64,000 nt of DNA from Leptodontidium sp. MPI-SDFR-AT-0119 (taxonomy: Eukaryota; Ascomycota; Leotiomycetes; Helotiales; Leptodontidiaceae). The stretch spans positions 1,302,001 through 1,366,000 of the forward strand of contig JAHLEZ010000009.1 of the NCBI GenBank assembly GCA_020726505.1, read 5' to 3'. The position numbers and the translations under genes are program-made. Positions 47,200 through 58,644 of this stretch are shown here, piece after piece (positions within the stretch are counted from its first letter, which is position 1; each line of letters begins with the position of its first letter). Below the pieces are notes generated by a model. It worked only from the letters and a program-made list of their open reading frames with translations. It was not told where the DNA came from and made no database searches.

Positions 47200-49430
47200 A
47201 TAAGGACTTTTAAGATGTGTAAGGGACAATGAGAGATTGCCGGTATAGCTGTGGCAGAGAATTCGAACTAAAGCCGAAACAGAGGCTTCTCATGAATCAG
47301 GCGATAGGGCAACGATGTAAATACAAAATTTTCTTCGGAAGGTGTCAAATTAGTAATAAACAGCTGTGTCATACTACTGATCTTTTACTTTCATAAACTT
47401 ATAAGCTGGTGTGGAGTTTGACATGCTTAAAGTCAAAGTACCTATATCTTTTCTCGGCACGTAGGGAGGGACGTTACCTTTTTCCAATTATAGCCTTTGG
47501 GATCGACAGAAATCGACAAGGAGCAGGATTAAGCCCCGTAATCGTTCAATAGCACGTGTCAAAGCTAATAGTTTAACCTTACTGATGATGCTTAATAGGC
47601 GAGTTGCTACGTGTTTGGGCTATTTGATCACGTGACTAAGAGAACACGAATAGCCTTTTATTACACGTCGCAAGAAAAGGGAACTTCTCGACAAGATCAA
47701 TAAAAATCACGTGTATAACACTTTTAGTCTTAAGAAAAACCTATAAAGTTACTATTAAATTATAAAAAGAAGTTCTTACTATCACAGGGAAAGAATATTT
47801 ATAAGATGTCTATAAGTTAACGTTTGATTTCACGACTCTTTAAACCTATATCTCTCTCCTCTTAACCCATTTCCTATTCTTTAGGGAACTAGGGTACCTG
47901 AGTTTCGACCTGCCTTATTCTAATTATAAACTTAGGAATCAGTAGGGATTATTTAAGAGCCGCATCAGGCGCCATCAACCATTTAATAATAATAAAATCA
48001 CATTTATAATTCTCTACAGCTAATAGTTTAGCCTACTAATAACGCTTAATAAATATTATATAATCTTTTCGTAACATTTTAGTAACGTGTATGTCCTAAA
48101 AACCTTAAATACTATAATAACAAGCGGTTCCCCTTAATTAAAATTTAAAATTCATTACTTATATGTCCAGCCCTACCCCTTTTAATAATATTACTCCGTT
48201 ACTTATTATCCCAAGCGTCGATTCAAGTATAAAGTATATTACGTCTCGAAGCGTGTTTCTAACGCCTAAAGTCGTTTCAGCTAAGCGATCCGCTAAAATA
48301 GTACCACTAGTAACAGGACATAGCGTCTATTTAATCACTACGTACTTATTAAACGGGCCCACCTTAAATATAAGCGTCTCTAAAATTTACGAATAACTTA
48401 CTAAAAAGTATCTAAGCTACTTATATATAAAACATAAGATTCGCTATATTCTATAATATAATTCCGACAAAAAGAGTCTTAGATTTATTATTACTAACAA
48501 AAATCGTGCCGCGGGAATACTAATTCAATAGACTATTTAGCCTAAAATAGAGGCTTAACTCCACCGATTATTCAATAGCCCCCCCCCTACTAAGCCTCAA
48601 TTTCCCTAATCCTACGACCGCCTTTCTTAACTATTTTATTACGTTCTTTATAACTAACAATTTAACTACTACGAGAGTATTACGCGACACTAACGAGAGG
48701 CCTATCTTAGCCACGTAACTATATCTTAAGTTATTAATATATCGGCGGTAATACACGATCCCGAGATAAGGTTAAAATATACTACTAACGAAGCCTAGCC
48801 TTCTATAATTACTAACACCCGACGTAATTAAACTTAATACCGCCAGCCTTTAAAAAAGGAGCCCTTATTAATAGTAACCACGCTTAAAGAGGCAAATAAG
48901 AGTAAGGCCATTTATAATCCTAGAGTAATTAAGGGAAATAACACTTTTTAACAAAGACTTTAAGATTATTCCCGAAAAGAGTTATTTGTCGATAACAGTA
49001 GGAATCATAAGTTATACACTAACGCAGCAATAATATTAACTAAAGGAATAATAAAGCTAACTCAAGTAAAGATCAATGAAAGCAGCCTACATAACTTGCT
49101 TCCTTAATCAATAACTAATAAACTTAAATTACCTCTACACTTTAGCAGCAGTATTAGAATAAGAGTTACTAACCGCACAACTTTAACTGATTAATATTAC
49201 TGATTAATTATTAAAGTAGTTAGTATTAAAATAATAATTAATACTTACATAATTTCCAAACTCTTTTTCCTTTTACTAAGTTAAGAATAAACTTAATAAT
49301 TTAATTTATTAAGTAATCTTAAAAATTACAAGTATTATATCCTAGGCTTATATAAGAATCTAAACAAGCTTCTCATGCCTAGGCCTATAACTAATGCCGA
49401 GGCCGAGATAGACTTTATAATAAAAGGGGA
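47200..49430. repeat. AT-rich degraded region
   Basis: Composition drops to strongly AT-rich from about 47.6 kb. A 77-codon frame at 48163-48396 (SSPTPFNNITPLLIIPSVD) continues past stops to about 49.2 kb and looks like former coding sequence degraded by RIP, but I cannot assign it. No terminal repeats were found. Confidence 0.5.
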
Positions 49431-49432
49431 GA

Positions 49433-49581
49433 TTATCCGTTGCGCTGCTGCCAGGGTTGACTTTTGCACGTTTGCACGTGATCACGCTGAGGCCATTGCG
49501 AGGTCCCTGGAGCCACAGCCTGTAGCGCTTGGACGACAGCCTGAAGCGAGAAGTCAACCCTGGCAGCAGCGCAACGGATAA
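49433..49581. mobile_element. 149-bp MITE with 31-bp perfect terminal inverted repeats
   Basis: The ends TTATCCGTTGCGCTGCTGCC and GGCAGCAGCGCAACGGATAA are exact complements for about 31 bp on each side. A TA pair lies at the second and third base of each end, so a TA target duplication (Tc1/mariner type) is possible. The core is about 87 bp and non-coding. Base composition is high-GC compared with the AT-rich flank, so it arrived after RIP of the surroundings or escaped it. Confidence 0.8.
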
Positions 49582-49826
49582 GGAAATGAAAAATGAGAAA
49601 CTTCGATATCGCGAAATCGTAGTTAAAAGAACAATTATTTGACTACTTAAATTATCGTCCCAAGAATCTGAAGCTTTGAATATTGTGAGTGGCCTGGATC
49701 TTTTGAGGTGATGGCAATGACTCGGGGTTTTGAAAGCCTGAAGAGTGCTCGCTAACGACTCAAAAATAGCTGAACGCACAGACTTCTGTCCCCATGTTTG
49801 TTATGAAGAAGTGCCGGCATAGATTG

Positions 49827-49988
49827 TACGAAAGGGGGTCTTTGGAAGTCAAGAGCCACCCTTGCGAGGCGGTGAGATACTTAGGCCAACCAAAACTATA
49901 GTATATTGGCCTTCGCCCCATAAATTCCCTCTTACAGCGACGGCAGAACCAGGGTGTGGCTCTTGACTTCTTGAGACCCCCTTTTGTA
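49827..49988. mobile_element. 162-bp MITE with TA flanks
   Basis: The left end TACGAAAGGGGGTC and the right end GACCCCCTTTTGTA are complementary. The complementarity extends with a few mismatches through GAAGTCAAGAGCCAC on both sides, about 40 bp per arm. TA dinucleotides at 49827-49828 and 49987-49988 fit a mariner-type target site. No coding capacity. Confidence 0.75.
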
Positions 49989-50168
49989 CTTTGGTGGCAA
50001 AATGCCGACCAGGACTGCCGAGTCCCTATCCGTTGGCAACGGGACTCCGCATTTATCAAGTCTATGGCGCCGCCTCCGCAATTTTCTGCGGATATTGCAC
50101 GGAAGGCGCGGCCACTATTTGTTTGTTTTACAGCTAATTGATGGGGTACTTAGTCGCAGAAGGCTCAG

Positions 50169-50176
50169 TATAAAAG
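50169..50176 (+). promoter_or_regulatory. TATA box of esterase gene
   Basis: TATAAAAG lies 65 bp upstream of the ATG at 50234. Transcription would start about 25-35 bp downstream, near 50200, which favours the ATG at 50234 over the one at 50198. Confidence 0.6.
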
Positions 50177-50233
50177 GGGTATGCTCGTCCTTCCCCCTTG
50201 CGATCTCATTTTTCTAAGCAACAAGGGCATAAA

Positions 50234-51103
50234 ATGTCATTCTTAACATATATCCGTCTCAAGGCAGTCGCCACTTTCCTTCGATTCGGGGTACCAGCTA
50301 TACCTGCGCCAAAGACGGATGATGTTCTTCAAATTCCATCTCGGGATGATAGACGAACAATCAAAGTCTACGTCTACAAACCAAGCAATCCACAACAAGG
50401 GCCATCTCCTGTTCTACTCAACTTCCACGGCAGCGGCTTCATTCTCCCATTACATGGCAATGATCAAGTCTACTGCCGCCGCATCGCAGAAAACACTCCG
50501 TACACAGTGCTCGATTGCGCATATCGCCTGGGCCCCGAATACCCATTCCCTGCGTCACCGAATGACGTGGAGGATGCCGTAAAATACGTCCTTTCACGCC
50601 CAGAGGAATATGACCTCACTCATGTGTCGATCGGTGGCTTCAGCGCAGGTGCAAACATGTCACTTGCCCTCTCTGGCCATGTATTCCCAGCGAAGACCTT
50701 CAGATCAGTCCTAGCTTTCTACCCTCCGACCGACGTCTCCGTTGACCCATACAAGAGAGTTCAGCCAGAGCCAGCGCCGACTAACGTCCCGCCATGGATC
50801 GTGTCAGTGTTCAACGAGTGTTATTTCAGAGGCCAGGACCCTAAACAGCCATTGCTTTCCCCCATGTTTATCGATGCGGCGAAGTTTCCAGATAATATCT
50901 TGATTATCACTTGCGGTCAGGATCCGTTGGCGTTTGAGGGTGAGGAGTTGGCAAAGAAGCTGAAGGATGGAAAGAGACATGTGGTCTCCCAGAGAATGCC
51001 TGGCGTAGGACATGCTTGGGACAAGCAGGTTGAGGCCGGGAGTGTAGCAGAGATGAAGAGAGACGAGGCTTATGCTTTAGCGATCGAGATGCTGAAGAGA
51101 TAG
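50234..51103 (+). CDS. HSL-type alpha/beta-hydrolase esterase
   Basis: A single-exon gene of 289 aa. The family is Abhydrolase_3 (hormone-sensitive-lipase type carboxylesterase). The oxyanion motif is LNFHGSGFILP (an HGGG variant). The nucleophile elbow is SIGGFSAGANMS (GFSAG). The acid is Asp in ITCGQDPLAFEGEEL and the base is His in MPGVGHAWD, all in the expected order and spacing. No signal peptide or membrane segment is seen, so it should be cytosolic. In this family such proteins hydrolyse short acyl esters and are common in detoxification and secondary-metabolite clusters, but no cluster partner is evident here. The promoter lies about 180 bp from a MITE. No disabling change was seen. 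Confidence 0.9.
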   Translation: MSFLTYIRLKAVATFLRFGVPAIPAPKTDDVLQIPSRDDRRTIKVYVYKPSNPQQGPSPVLLNFHGSGFILPLHGNDQVYCRRIAENTPYTVLDCAYRLGPEYPFPASPNDVEDAVKYVLSRPEEYDLTHVSIGGFSAGANMSLALSGHVFPAKTFRSVLAFYPPTDVSVDPYKRVQPEPAPTNVPPWIVSVFNECYFRGQDPKQPLLSPMFIDAAKFPDNILIITCGQDPLAFEGEELAKKLKDGKRHVVSQRMPGVGHAWDKQVEAGSVAEMKRDEAYALAIEMLKR

Positions 51104-51109
51104 GTAACT

Positions 51110-51881
51110 GTAATTAAGAACCAACCTTTAGATACTGCACCAACTCTCACAAGCTTGACTAACGAGCCTTATTCCGCCAACGTAGACAAATTTGCCCAGT
51201 TACCTTTCACTTGATGATTGTAATATCTTTTACAAGAAGGGCCGGTAAATGGAGAGGGCTTCTTGGCGGGATTCCGAGTAAATATGTAATGCCACTGGAG
51301 GAGCACTACGGCTAAAAATGGAGCTATTATCGTCTTCACGGACGGTAAACTGAATAATGTAAAAATCTAAGAGATTATATTACTAGATTAATTTCCGGAT
51401 CTCGAGAGGAATTTTCCTTTGAAACGTCTCTTGTTTAAGGTAATCGGATTCTGGTAGTGACTAGTGTCGAGATTGAGCTTTAAGTAATTAATTTTTCTCT
51501 TAAAGGTTATATACTTTCGCTTAGAGAAGAGAAATCCGCCTCCTGTAATTCCTTATTTTAATAAAGGTAGAACTTAAAAGGCTTCGTTAATTTATATTAA
51601 TTGTTTCTTGACCTCTTCGTTCTTAAACAAATCATTTATCTCGGGGATTTTTGAAAAGGTATTTAAATATAAGAGACAATAAAAGATAGTATATATAATA
51701 AAATTAGAAAAAGGTATATTAATTTAGAAATCGAAGGCAGCGGCCTCGAAGCGGCTAACTGGAAGTTATCTAATGCTAGGTTTATAACCTTAGAATTAGA
51801 AATAATATTAAAATAACAGTTATATTAATGTCTTAAGCTAACAGTCTTAAGGAAAAGATATAATATAAATCGCTTAAGTTA
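51110..51881. repeat. AT-rich intergenic region
   Basis: The esterase 3' flank passes into AT-rich sequence with no coding frame or clear repeat before the Fot1-like element. Confidence 0.4.
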
Positions 51882-53719
51882 TAACGTCCCACCCCACCCT
51901 TTCGCCCACCCCCACCTTTCGCCCACCCTCGCTTAACACACCGCCACTCCTACCTACCTTCTTAAATAATTATTAACTCTTTTAATTCTTAACTAATTCT
52001 TTTGAAATTTGGAATGTGAGTTGTTGTTATTATAAAGCCTAAGTATACTAAGTACGACGTTACGTGTGCGCTTATAAAGGTCAGAAATAGCAAGTCTTTG
52101 CGAAAGGCATCGATTGAGTAGGGTGTTCCAAGGTCTACTCTTCGCAGTCGAAATACAACCACTCTACCACGTCAGGAAGCCGCCAATCACTTACAAAGGC
52201 TACTTACAGTAGTAGAGAATCGATTGGCCAATTGGGTGCTTACTCAAGAGTCTCTTAGTCGTGGAGTTACGTATATATAGATTAGGGTTTTTAGCCAGAG
52301 ACTTCTAGCTCTCTAAGGGGACCACTTACTACTCGGAAAACACTGGATATCACGATTTCTAGCCCGTTATCTTATTCTTAAGACTAAGAGGCAAATCTAC
52401 GTTAATTCTATACGCGTTAATAACGCTTGTTCCGAAGTTATTAGGCCTTAGTTCTAAAAATTAGAGGTTCCGGTTATTAAAGCTATTTTAGTTAGCTAAC
52501 GATAGAATATAGACGAGACTAGTATTATAGAAGGGTACAGCCTTAATAGATTTGTTATAGGGCATGCCGAAAAGCGTAAGGTTCAAGGAAAACAGCCAGG
52601 TTCACGTGCTTAGACGTCAATCATTAAGTGTATCTCTGTAACTGGCCTTTCTACAAACTCGGCGGTAATTTACAAGGGAAAATCGGTCTAATAGTAATAG
52701 TTTCCGTCTTAATTAGACGTATTCAATAACTAGTACTTTACTGTAACTAAAAATGGGTGGACGACTAATGAGACGGCTCTTAAGTGGCTAGAGAAGGTGT
52801 TTATTCCTTGAACAGAACCACGTGACTATTTAGTAAGACTCCTCATTTTAGACGGTCATAAGAGCCACGAGACTACAGAATTCCTTTAGAAGTGCCTTAA
52901 TTATAATATATACCTTTTGTTTTTACCTCCACATACGTTACACGTCTTATAACCTTTAGATTTAACGGTTTTCTCTCCCCTTAAACGTGCCTACCGGAAA
53001 GAGCTATAATAATTGAGTTCTTTACTTGATTCTACATTTATTAACAAGCGCAATTTCCTCGTTTGTTATTAAAAGGCACGTCAAGAGAGTTTTACTCCTT
53101 CTAATATCAAGGCTAAGTAAAGAACTACTAGTTTATAGCCGGTATCTGTGGTTAAGCCTCTAATAAGCCCATTACTATTAGAAAATAGTAATCAATCGAC
53201 AAATCCACCTCTCTAAGAGTCTTAGGACTTACCGACATTACTTCTAGAAGTTTTTGGCACTTTAATTGAGTTTTATACTCCAAAGGGCAAGAAAGATATA
53301 CATTTTTAAATACGTACCTTAACTAGTAAGTCATATAATTAACTTTTAACGTAACGTTTGCTTTTTAGGAAGATCATAAAAGGAATTGACGAAAAGGATT
53401 ACGAATTAAGAAAGGAAAATATGAGAATTAGAGAGCTAAAAGAGCAATTAAAGTAGTTAAAGCTAAAGAAAAGGAGGAAAGTCTAAACTAGTCCAAATTC
53501 TAAGTTTGTAATAATACGTGCTATTCGGGAGGCTCAAATCGTAGCTAGAGATCGTCAAATTGTACTTATAAAATCAGAATTAAAAGGAGATTCAGATTCT
53601 ACAGTTTTATGTATAGAAGTTAAGGTAATATAAAGTTATTAAGTCTTAAATAGAAAGTACTAGAATTAAGCGAGGTGGGCGAAAGGTAGGGGTGGGCGAA
53701 AGGGTGGGGTGGGACGTTA
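51882..53719 (+). mobile_element. Fot1/pogo-type DNA transposon, RIP-degraded
   Basis: The 1.84-kb element is bounded by TA and by near-perfect 50-55-bp terminal inverted repeats: ACGTCCCACCCCACCCTTTC inward on the left and its complement GAAAGGGTGGGGTGGGACGT on the right. The arms contain an internal direct repeat of a TTTCGCCCACC motif. Inside, the plus strand reads as a broken DDE_1 transposase with WVLTQESLSRG, HWISRFLARY, NIDETSIIEGYS, LILDGHKSHET, LLFLPPHTLHVL and PLDLTVFSPLK, the classic D...D spacing of pogo/Fot1 elements. Stops are TAG/TAA at former Gln/Trp codons. Confidence 0.85.
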
Positions 53720-54447
53720 GTATACGTGAGTATATATTTTGATAGCTTTGTACTCTTTAGAGAACCAAGGGAAAAGTATAAAGTAAGAAGTAAAATACTA
53801 ACCTTAAGAGTAGCTTTATTTATTCTTTTCTAGAAGAGGGATAAGGAGACGCGATGCCACCGTTGCTATTAACATGTACCTTAAAGCGAAGCAAAATGTC
53901 TCCGAAGAACCTCTAAAGAGAAGCACGCTATTAGGATATTATCGTACTGGCAGGCGGTGGACTAACCTCACCAGCTCGTCTCCTTTGTTAATTTTTATCT
54001 TTCCTAAAATGACGAAGACTATCGTGTACGTATAACCCTTCTCTTTTTCTCGTTAAGACTAATCGCCTCAAAAGGCAAAACAATTCTATTACCGACTCGA
54101 TAGTCAAAAATATAATATATTACATTTAGTCCCATTACCTAAAACTCACCGAAGCTCTAGTGAATATTAGTTAGTGTGCAGGCTTAGTTTCGTCTAACAC
54201 GGTGCTAGTAACTTTAATAAAAAATGTCGTACTAAGAACTACTCAAGAGTTAAGTAAATTTTTAAATGGAATATCGGAGGATGCTTGAGATAATGCGAGT
54301 GGATTGAGGTCAAGGCAAACGTAAATAGATGCGAGCCAGTTGTTTATCTAATTTCTATCTTTGAACCCTCATATCCAAGGAAATACATCGCTCTTGTCCT
54401 GGGAAAGTAGTCTCAGGCAGATCGAGCCGGGCCACTGGTTTCGTGGT

Positions 54448-54479
<32 letters not shown>

Positions 54480-54831
54480 GGGGATGGAAATGCTGACTCA
54501 GCTTGCTTGTCATCCGTAAAATTCCTCGGATTGCTCCAACCTATTTTGTTCTTTGTTTTTTCTACGCAGAGATCTTGATTTTGAAGTCTTTGGCTGCATG
54601 GATTAGCTTGAAACACTGTTGGATCGTCTTGGTGCCTAGTGTTAATCCAAAATAGATATCCAAGTCCTCTACTTGTTTAGAAATAGAAGTTGGCTTTTGA
54701 ATGTTAAATCCAAACAGTAGATTCGTACCCAATATAGGCTGAATATTCATCGTATTCCTTGACCTATCTCGCCCATGTCCAGTATCCTCCAGTGTACTAA
54801 TCAGACCATACCTTGAGATCCAACCAAAAAT
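53720..54831. repeat. AT-rich region with 31-G homopolymer
   Basis: AT-rich, non-coding sequence. A run of 31 G (54448-54478), then T and GGGG, sits at its centre. The short frames around it have no recognisable motif. Confidence 0.5.
54448..54478 (+). repeat. Poly-G tract, 31 bp
   Basis: An uninterrupted homopolymer of 31 G. It could form G-quadruplex structures, but tracts of this length are also prone to sequencing and assembly error, so the exact length should not be trusted. Confidence 0.9.
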
Positions 54832-57029
54832 CTATCCTCGAGGAGGAAACGATTCGCTACCCCTCCTTACAAATCTTACCTTGACAGTCTTCTGCATTCT
54901 CATAGCGATCTCCGTTCTCCTATTAAACATCGCATCAATCGCCTGCTTCTTCTCTTCTTAAAAGCCCGTCCCCTTCTCACTAACTAGCTCAATAGAATAG
55001 TCCTTCAAAAGCACTGCAATTAGAGTGAAAAACTCAACCTGAGCAAACTTCCTCCCTAGACATCCTCTAAAGCCCGCACTAAAAGCTAGGAACGCACCTT
55101 TAGGTGGATAAAGAATGTTTGCGTGGCCTGGAGATTCGTTAGTAGTGTTGGGAGGAGCGATGTAGCCTGGTGGCATAAGCCAGCGGGAGGGTTTGAATTC
55201 TTGAGAGTCCTCGCCCTAGTAGAGTGGGTTAAGCTGCGTGGAGACGACGTCGATATTTATATCTGTTCCGGGAGGGATGGACACTGATTTGTTTCGGTAA
55301 GTGATAGTCTGGCCCCCGATGTTTTCTACAGGTACTTCTTTAGGGATTCCAACGACAGGAGGGTATAACCGGAGACCTTCGAGCTAATTTGATTGTGAGC
55401 AATATCCCGGTGGCAGTATACATGTGTGAGCTTACTATCAGTGCAGATATTAATCTCATCTTCGGGTAATCGTCTTTATATACCAAGTCTTCACCTAGTT
55501 TCTTCGTGGCCCAAATACTATCAATTTCGGCTTGAACGGCTTTCTGGACATCAGGATATATCGCGAGGAGGATCAGACAGGCCTGCAAGGTGTTTGCCGT
55601 AGTTTCATGACCTGCGACAATGAAGATAAAGATATTACCAATTATCTCTTCATTGCTTAGTGCCTGTTTTTTGTCCGCCGCACTCGTATTAATAATGTTG
55701 CTCAGTAGATCATTTTTGCCAGCATTGATATCTTCCTTAATATCTTCATTTATCGCGTCGAAATTGTTTTGATTATCCTTGATTAGCTCCGTCATGTGGC
55801 TTCTGAACTCGTCTGAGGAGAGCTGCATATCTCGCATAGTTTTGAAAGGACTGTTACGGAGGAGCCAATTGGGAAAGAATATAATAAATGGAAGATACTT
55901 CATAACAGCATCCACACAGTGCTGGAATGTCATTTCATGTTTCTGGGTGGCTTTCGACTTGCTTGCTGCGAGATTTCCTTCCGGTGTCTCCCAAGGACGG
56001 AGGGGAGAAGCTATCGATATAGTTGGCCCTATACAACACTCAAGTCAGCGCTTGGCAGAGGAAATATTTTATAGAAGATGCGACTTGTCCGTAGCGTATA
56101 CTACGGCATTGAGAAAGGGCCTCTAGAAATCCTCGGTACTTACACGACATGTGAAGACTGAAGGCTGCAGATGAGATGACGCGAAGTGCAACTGTCATCG
56201 TCCAGTGTATGAGATCCTCGACAACTGGACTTGCTTGATAACCTTCAACATCGTGTGTAAAAGAGTCAAGCATGTCTCGGCCTTGGGCGACTGACTTCTG
56301 AAAGACCAAGCTGAGAAAGCATCAGCACAAGTGCCAATCACAAGCGGTATCAAAATTACCTGCTATTTCTCTCATTGAATGGGGGGCCTGTGATCTTCCC
56401 AGTGTGTTGACAAACTACTCTACTACTCGAGTAGTACTCAAGTACTACTCTAGAGTAGTGAAATAGAGTAGAGTAGTTGATTAGTAAGCTAATAATAGTA
56501 AGAAGAAGAATAATAATAGTGTCTCTTAGGCTTAAACCTATTTTATAAATGCTAGCGTTAATAGATCTTCTTTATAATTACAGCATTTAAAAATCCGGAT
56601 TTGCTCTCTTTAAATATAAACTTTTTATTAAATTCAGTTTATTAGATCTCTTATGATTAAAACTTATATATTATAGAATAAAATAGCTTTATAAGTGCTA
56701 CCGTGGACGGATTTTCTTAATAATTATAGCATTTAAAAGCGCTAATTGTACTCTCTTTAAATATAAATTTATTATTAACCTAAGTATTAGAAATCAAATA
56801 TTGATTTATAATATAAAGAAACGCTTCAAATATAATTTATAATTAATCTGACAAATACTAATCTTTGATTTATAATCTACTTTACTTCTTAATTATCAAT
56901 CTATCTTACTAATATATTATTAGTCCTTTTAATTTATAATACTCTATAAGTATCAATAATCGTAATTAATAATATAGATTAGCTATTATTAGCTTATTTA
57001 ATAAGTTATTAAGGTTATACTACGTAGGA

Positions 57030-58644
57030 TACGGAGGGTCGCGGCAAAAAGTCATGGGTGCGCCACCACCTTGGCGCCTTGGCATGCCAGCGCATCGCGG
57101 GGCATCTTTGAAATGATGAGGAATGTAAATATCCCACTTTTATTACTCAATTTTGAAGCTTAATTCATTAATTTGCATTACCAAAATGACTTCGAATGTA
57201 CGCCAAAGCCATCATGATGTTGGTACACGACTTCAAGCTCTTGCTCTTCTTGAAATTGGAGTTCCAGTAGCTCTAATTAACGAAATTACTTCTATTTCTC
57301 CTACTTCAATTTATCGGCTTCGGAAGGTTGCGATTTCAAGAGGTTACGAGCCAAAGGAAGACCGAAAGCTTTTGATTGTGTATGTAAAGGATGGAGATCG
57401 ATCAGGAAGACCTATCAAAGCTACAGAAGAGATACAACAAGAAGTCGAAAGGATTCTTACGAAGAACTCTACTACACGAACACTTTCTACTCAAGCAATT
57501 GCCAATATCCTCGCTGAGAAGAATCCTATGTTTAAAGTCTCGGCACGTACTGTTTGGTCGATTCTCGCAAAGCTAGGTTACGGAACCTTTAAACCAAGTT
57601 ACAAACCAGGTCTCACACTTGCGGCAAAAGCTATTCGTCTTCAGTGGTGTCGAGACCACGCGAATTGGACTCTTGAAGATTGGAAACGCGTCATTTGGTC
57701 AGACGAAACTTCTGTAACAATGGGAGGTCAACGAGGTCGAATCAGAGTCTGGCGAAAGAGACACGAAACCTATCATCCTCACGTTATTCGTCGACGCTGG
57801 AAGGGATACAAGCAATTTATGTTTTGGGGTTGTTTTTCGTATGATAAGAAGGGGCCATGTCATATATGGAAGGATGAGACGAAAGCGGAGAGAAAGGAGG
57901 CTGATCGTTGGCTTGAAGAACAGAATAAGCTCCTTGAGCCGGAGTGTAAGGTTGATTGGGAGCTTGAGACTATGATGCGGCGAACACGACTCTCTCGGAG
58001 AATGCCAGGGAAAAAACCAACGTGGAAGTGGGGGAAAGCAACTGGTAAACTTGTTCGAGAGTCCAAGGGAGGCATCGATTGGTATCGATATCAAAAGCTT
58101 ATTCTTCAAGAAAAGCTCTTACCTTTTGCAAAGAAGTGTAAGAAAGATCGACCTGATACACTCGTTCAGGAAGACAATGCTTCTCCACACGCTCATTCAT
58201 ATCAACACCGAGTATACAACTTGTGGGAGATAACTCGTATGATTTGGCCAGCGAATTCTCCTGATTTGAATATGATTGAACCCTTGTGGTTTTGGATGAA
58301 GAAAGAAACAACAAAATATGGAGCTGCAACAAGTCAAAAGCAAATGGAGCAAGATTGGTTAGATTGTTGGAAGGGGTTGTCTCAAGAGCGTATTCAACGA
58401 TGGATTGAGAGAATTCCAAGGCATATACAAGAAGTAATTGCTTTGGAAGGGGGAAATGAGTATGCAGAAGGGTCAGGTAACAGGCAACGAAATCCAGATA
58501 GAGTACGATAAATTGAGAATGTTAAAATTCATCAGATTCCAATAGAAATTGAGTGAAGGAGGAGTGCCAAGAGTCACTGAACTCTAGGGGCTTGGCATCG
58601 CCAAGGTGGTGGCGCACCCATGACTTTTTGCCGCGACCTCCGTA
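57030..58644 (+). mobile_element. Tc1/mariner transposon, intact
   Basis: The element is 1.6 kb with 46-47-bp terminal inverted repeats beginning CGGAGGGTCGCGGCAAAAAG on the left (57032-57076). The right repeat (58599-58642) is identical except for one missing G. TA is duplicated at both ends (57030-57031 and 58643-58644). The single transposase frame is uninterrupted and shows no RIP, so the insertion is the youngest event at this locus. Confidence 0.9.
57186..58511 (+). CDS. Tc1/mariner (DD34E) transposase
   Basis: An uninterrupted frame of 441 aa from the ATG at 57186; the frame is open 33 bp further upstream but only with TTG. The N-terminal helix-turn-helix region (LQALALLEIGVPVALINEI, SPTSIYRLRKVA) and second HTH (LSTQAIANILAEKNPMFKVS) bind the terminal repeats. 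The DDE_3 catalytic triad is Asp in VIWSDETSV, Asp in LVQEDNASPH and Glu in SPDLNMIEPLWFW, with 34 residues between the last two. A stretch of about 80 residues rich in Lys/Arg/Glu/Trp between the first two Asp is longer than in classical Tc1. All catalytic residues are present, so it may be active. Confidence 0.9.
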   Translation: MTSNVRQSHHDVGTRLQALALLEIGVPVALINEITSISPTSIYRLRKVAISRGYEPKEDRKLLIVYVKDGDRSGRPIKATEEIQQEVERILTKNSTTRTLSTQAIANILAEKNPMFKVSARTVWSILAKLGYGTFKPSYKPGLTLAAKAIRLQWCRDHANWTLEDWKRVIWSDETSVTMGGQRGRIRVWRKRHETYHPHVIRRRWKGYKQFMFWGCFSYDKKGPCHIWKDETKAERKEADRWLEEQNKLLEPECKVDWELETMMRRTRLSRRMPGKKPTWKWGKATGKLVRESKGGIDWYRYQKLILQEKLLPFAKKCKKDRPDTLVQEDNASPHAHSYQHRVYNLWEITRMIWPANSPDLNMIEPLWFWMKKETTKYGAATSQKQMEQDWLDCWKGLSQERIQRWIERIPRHIQEVIALEGGNEYAEGSGNRQRNPDRVR

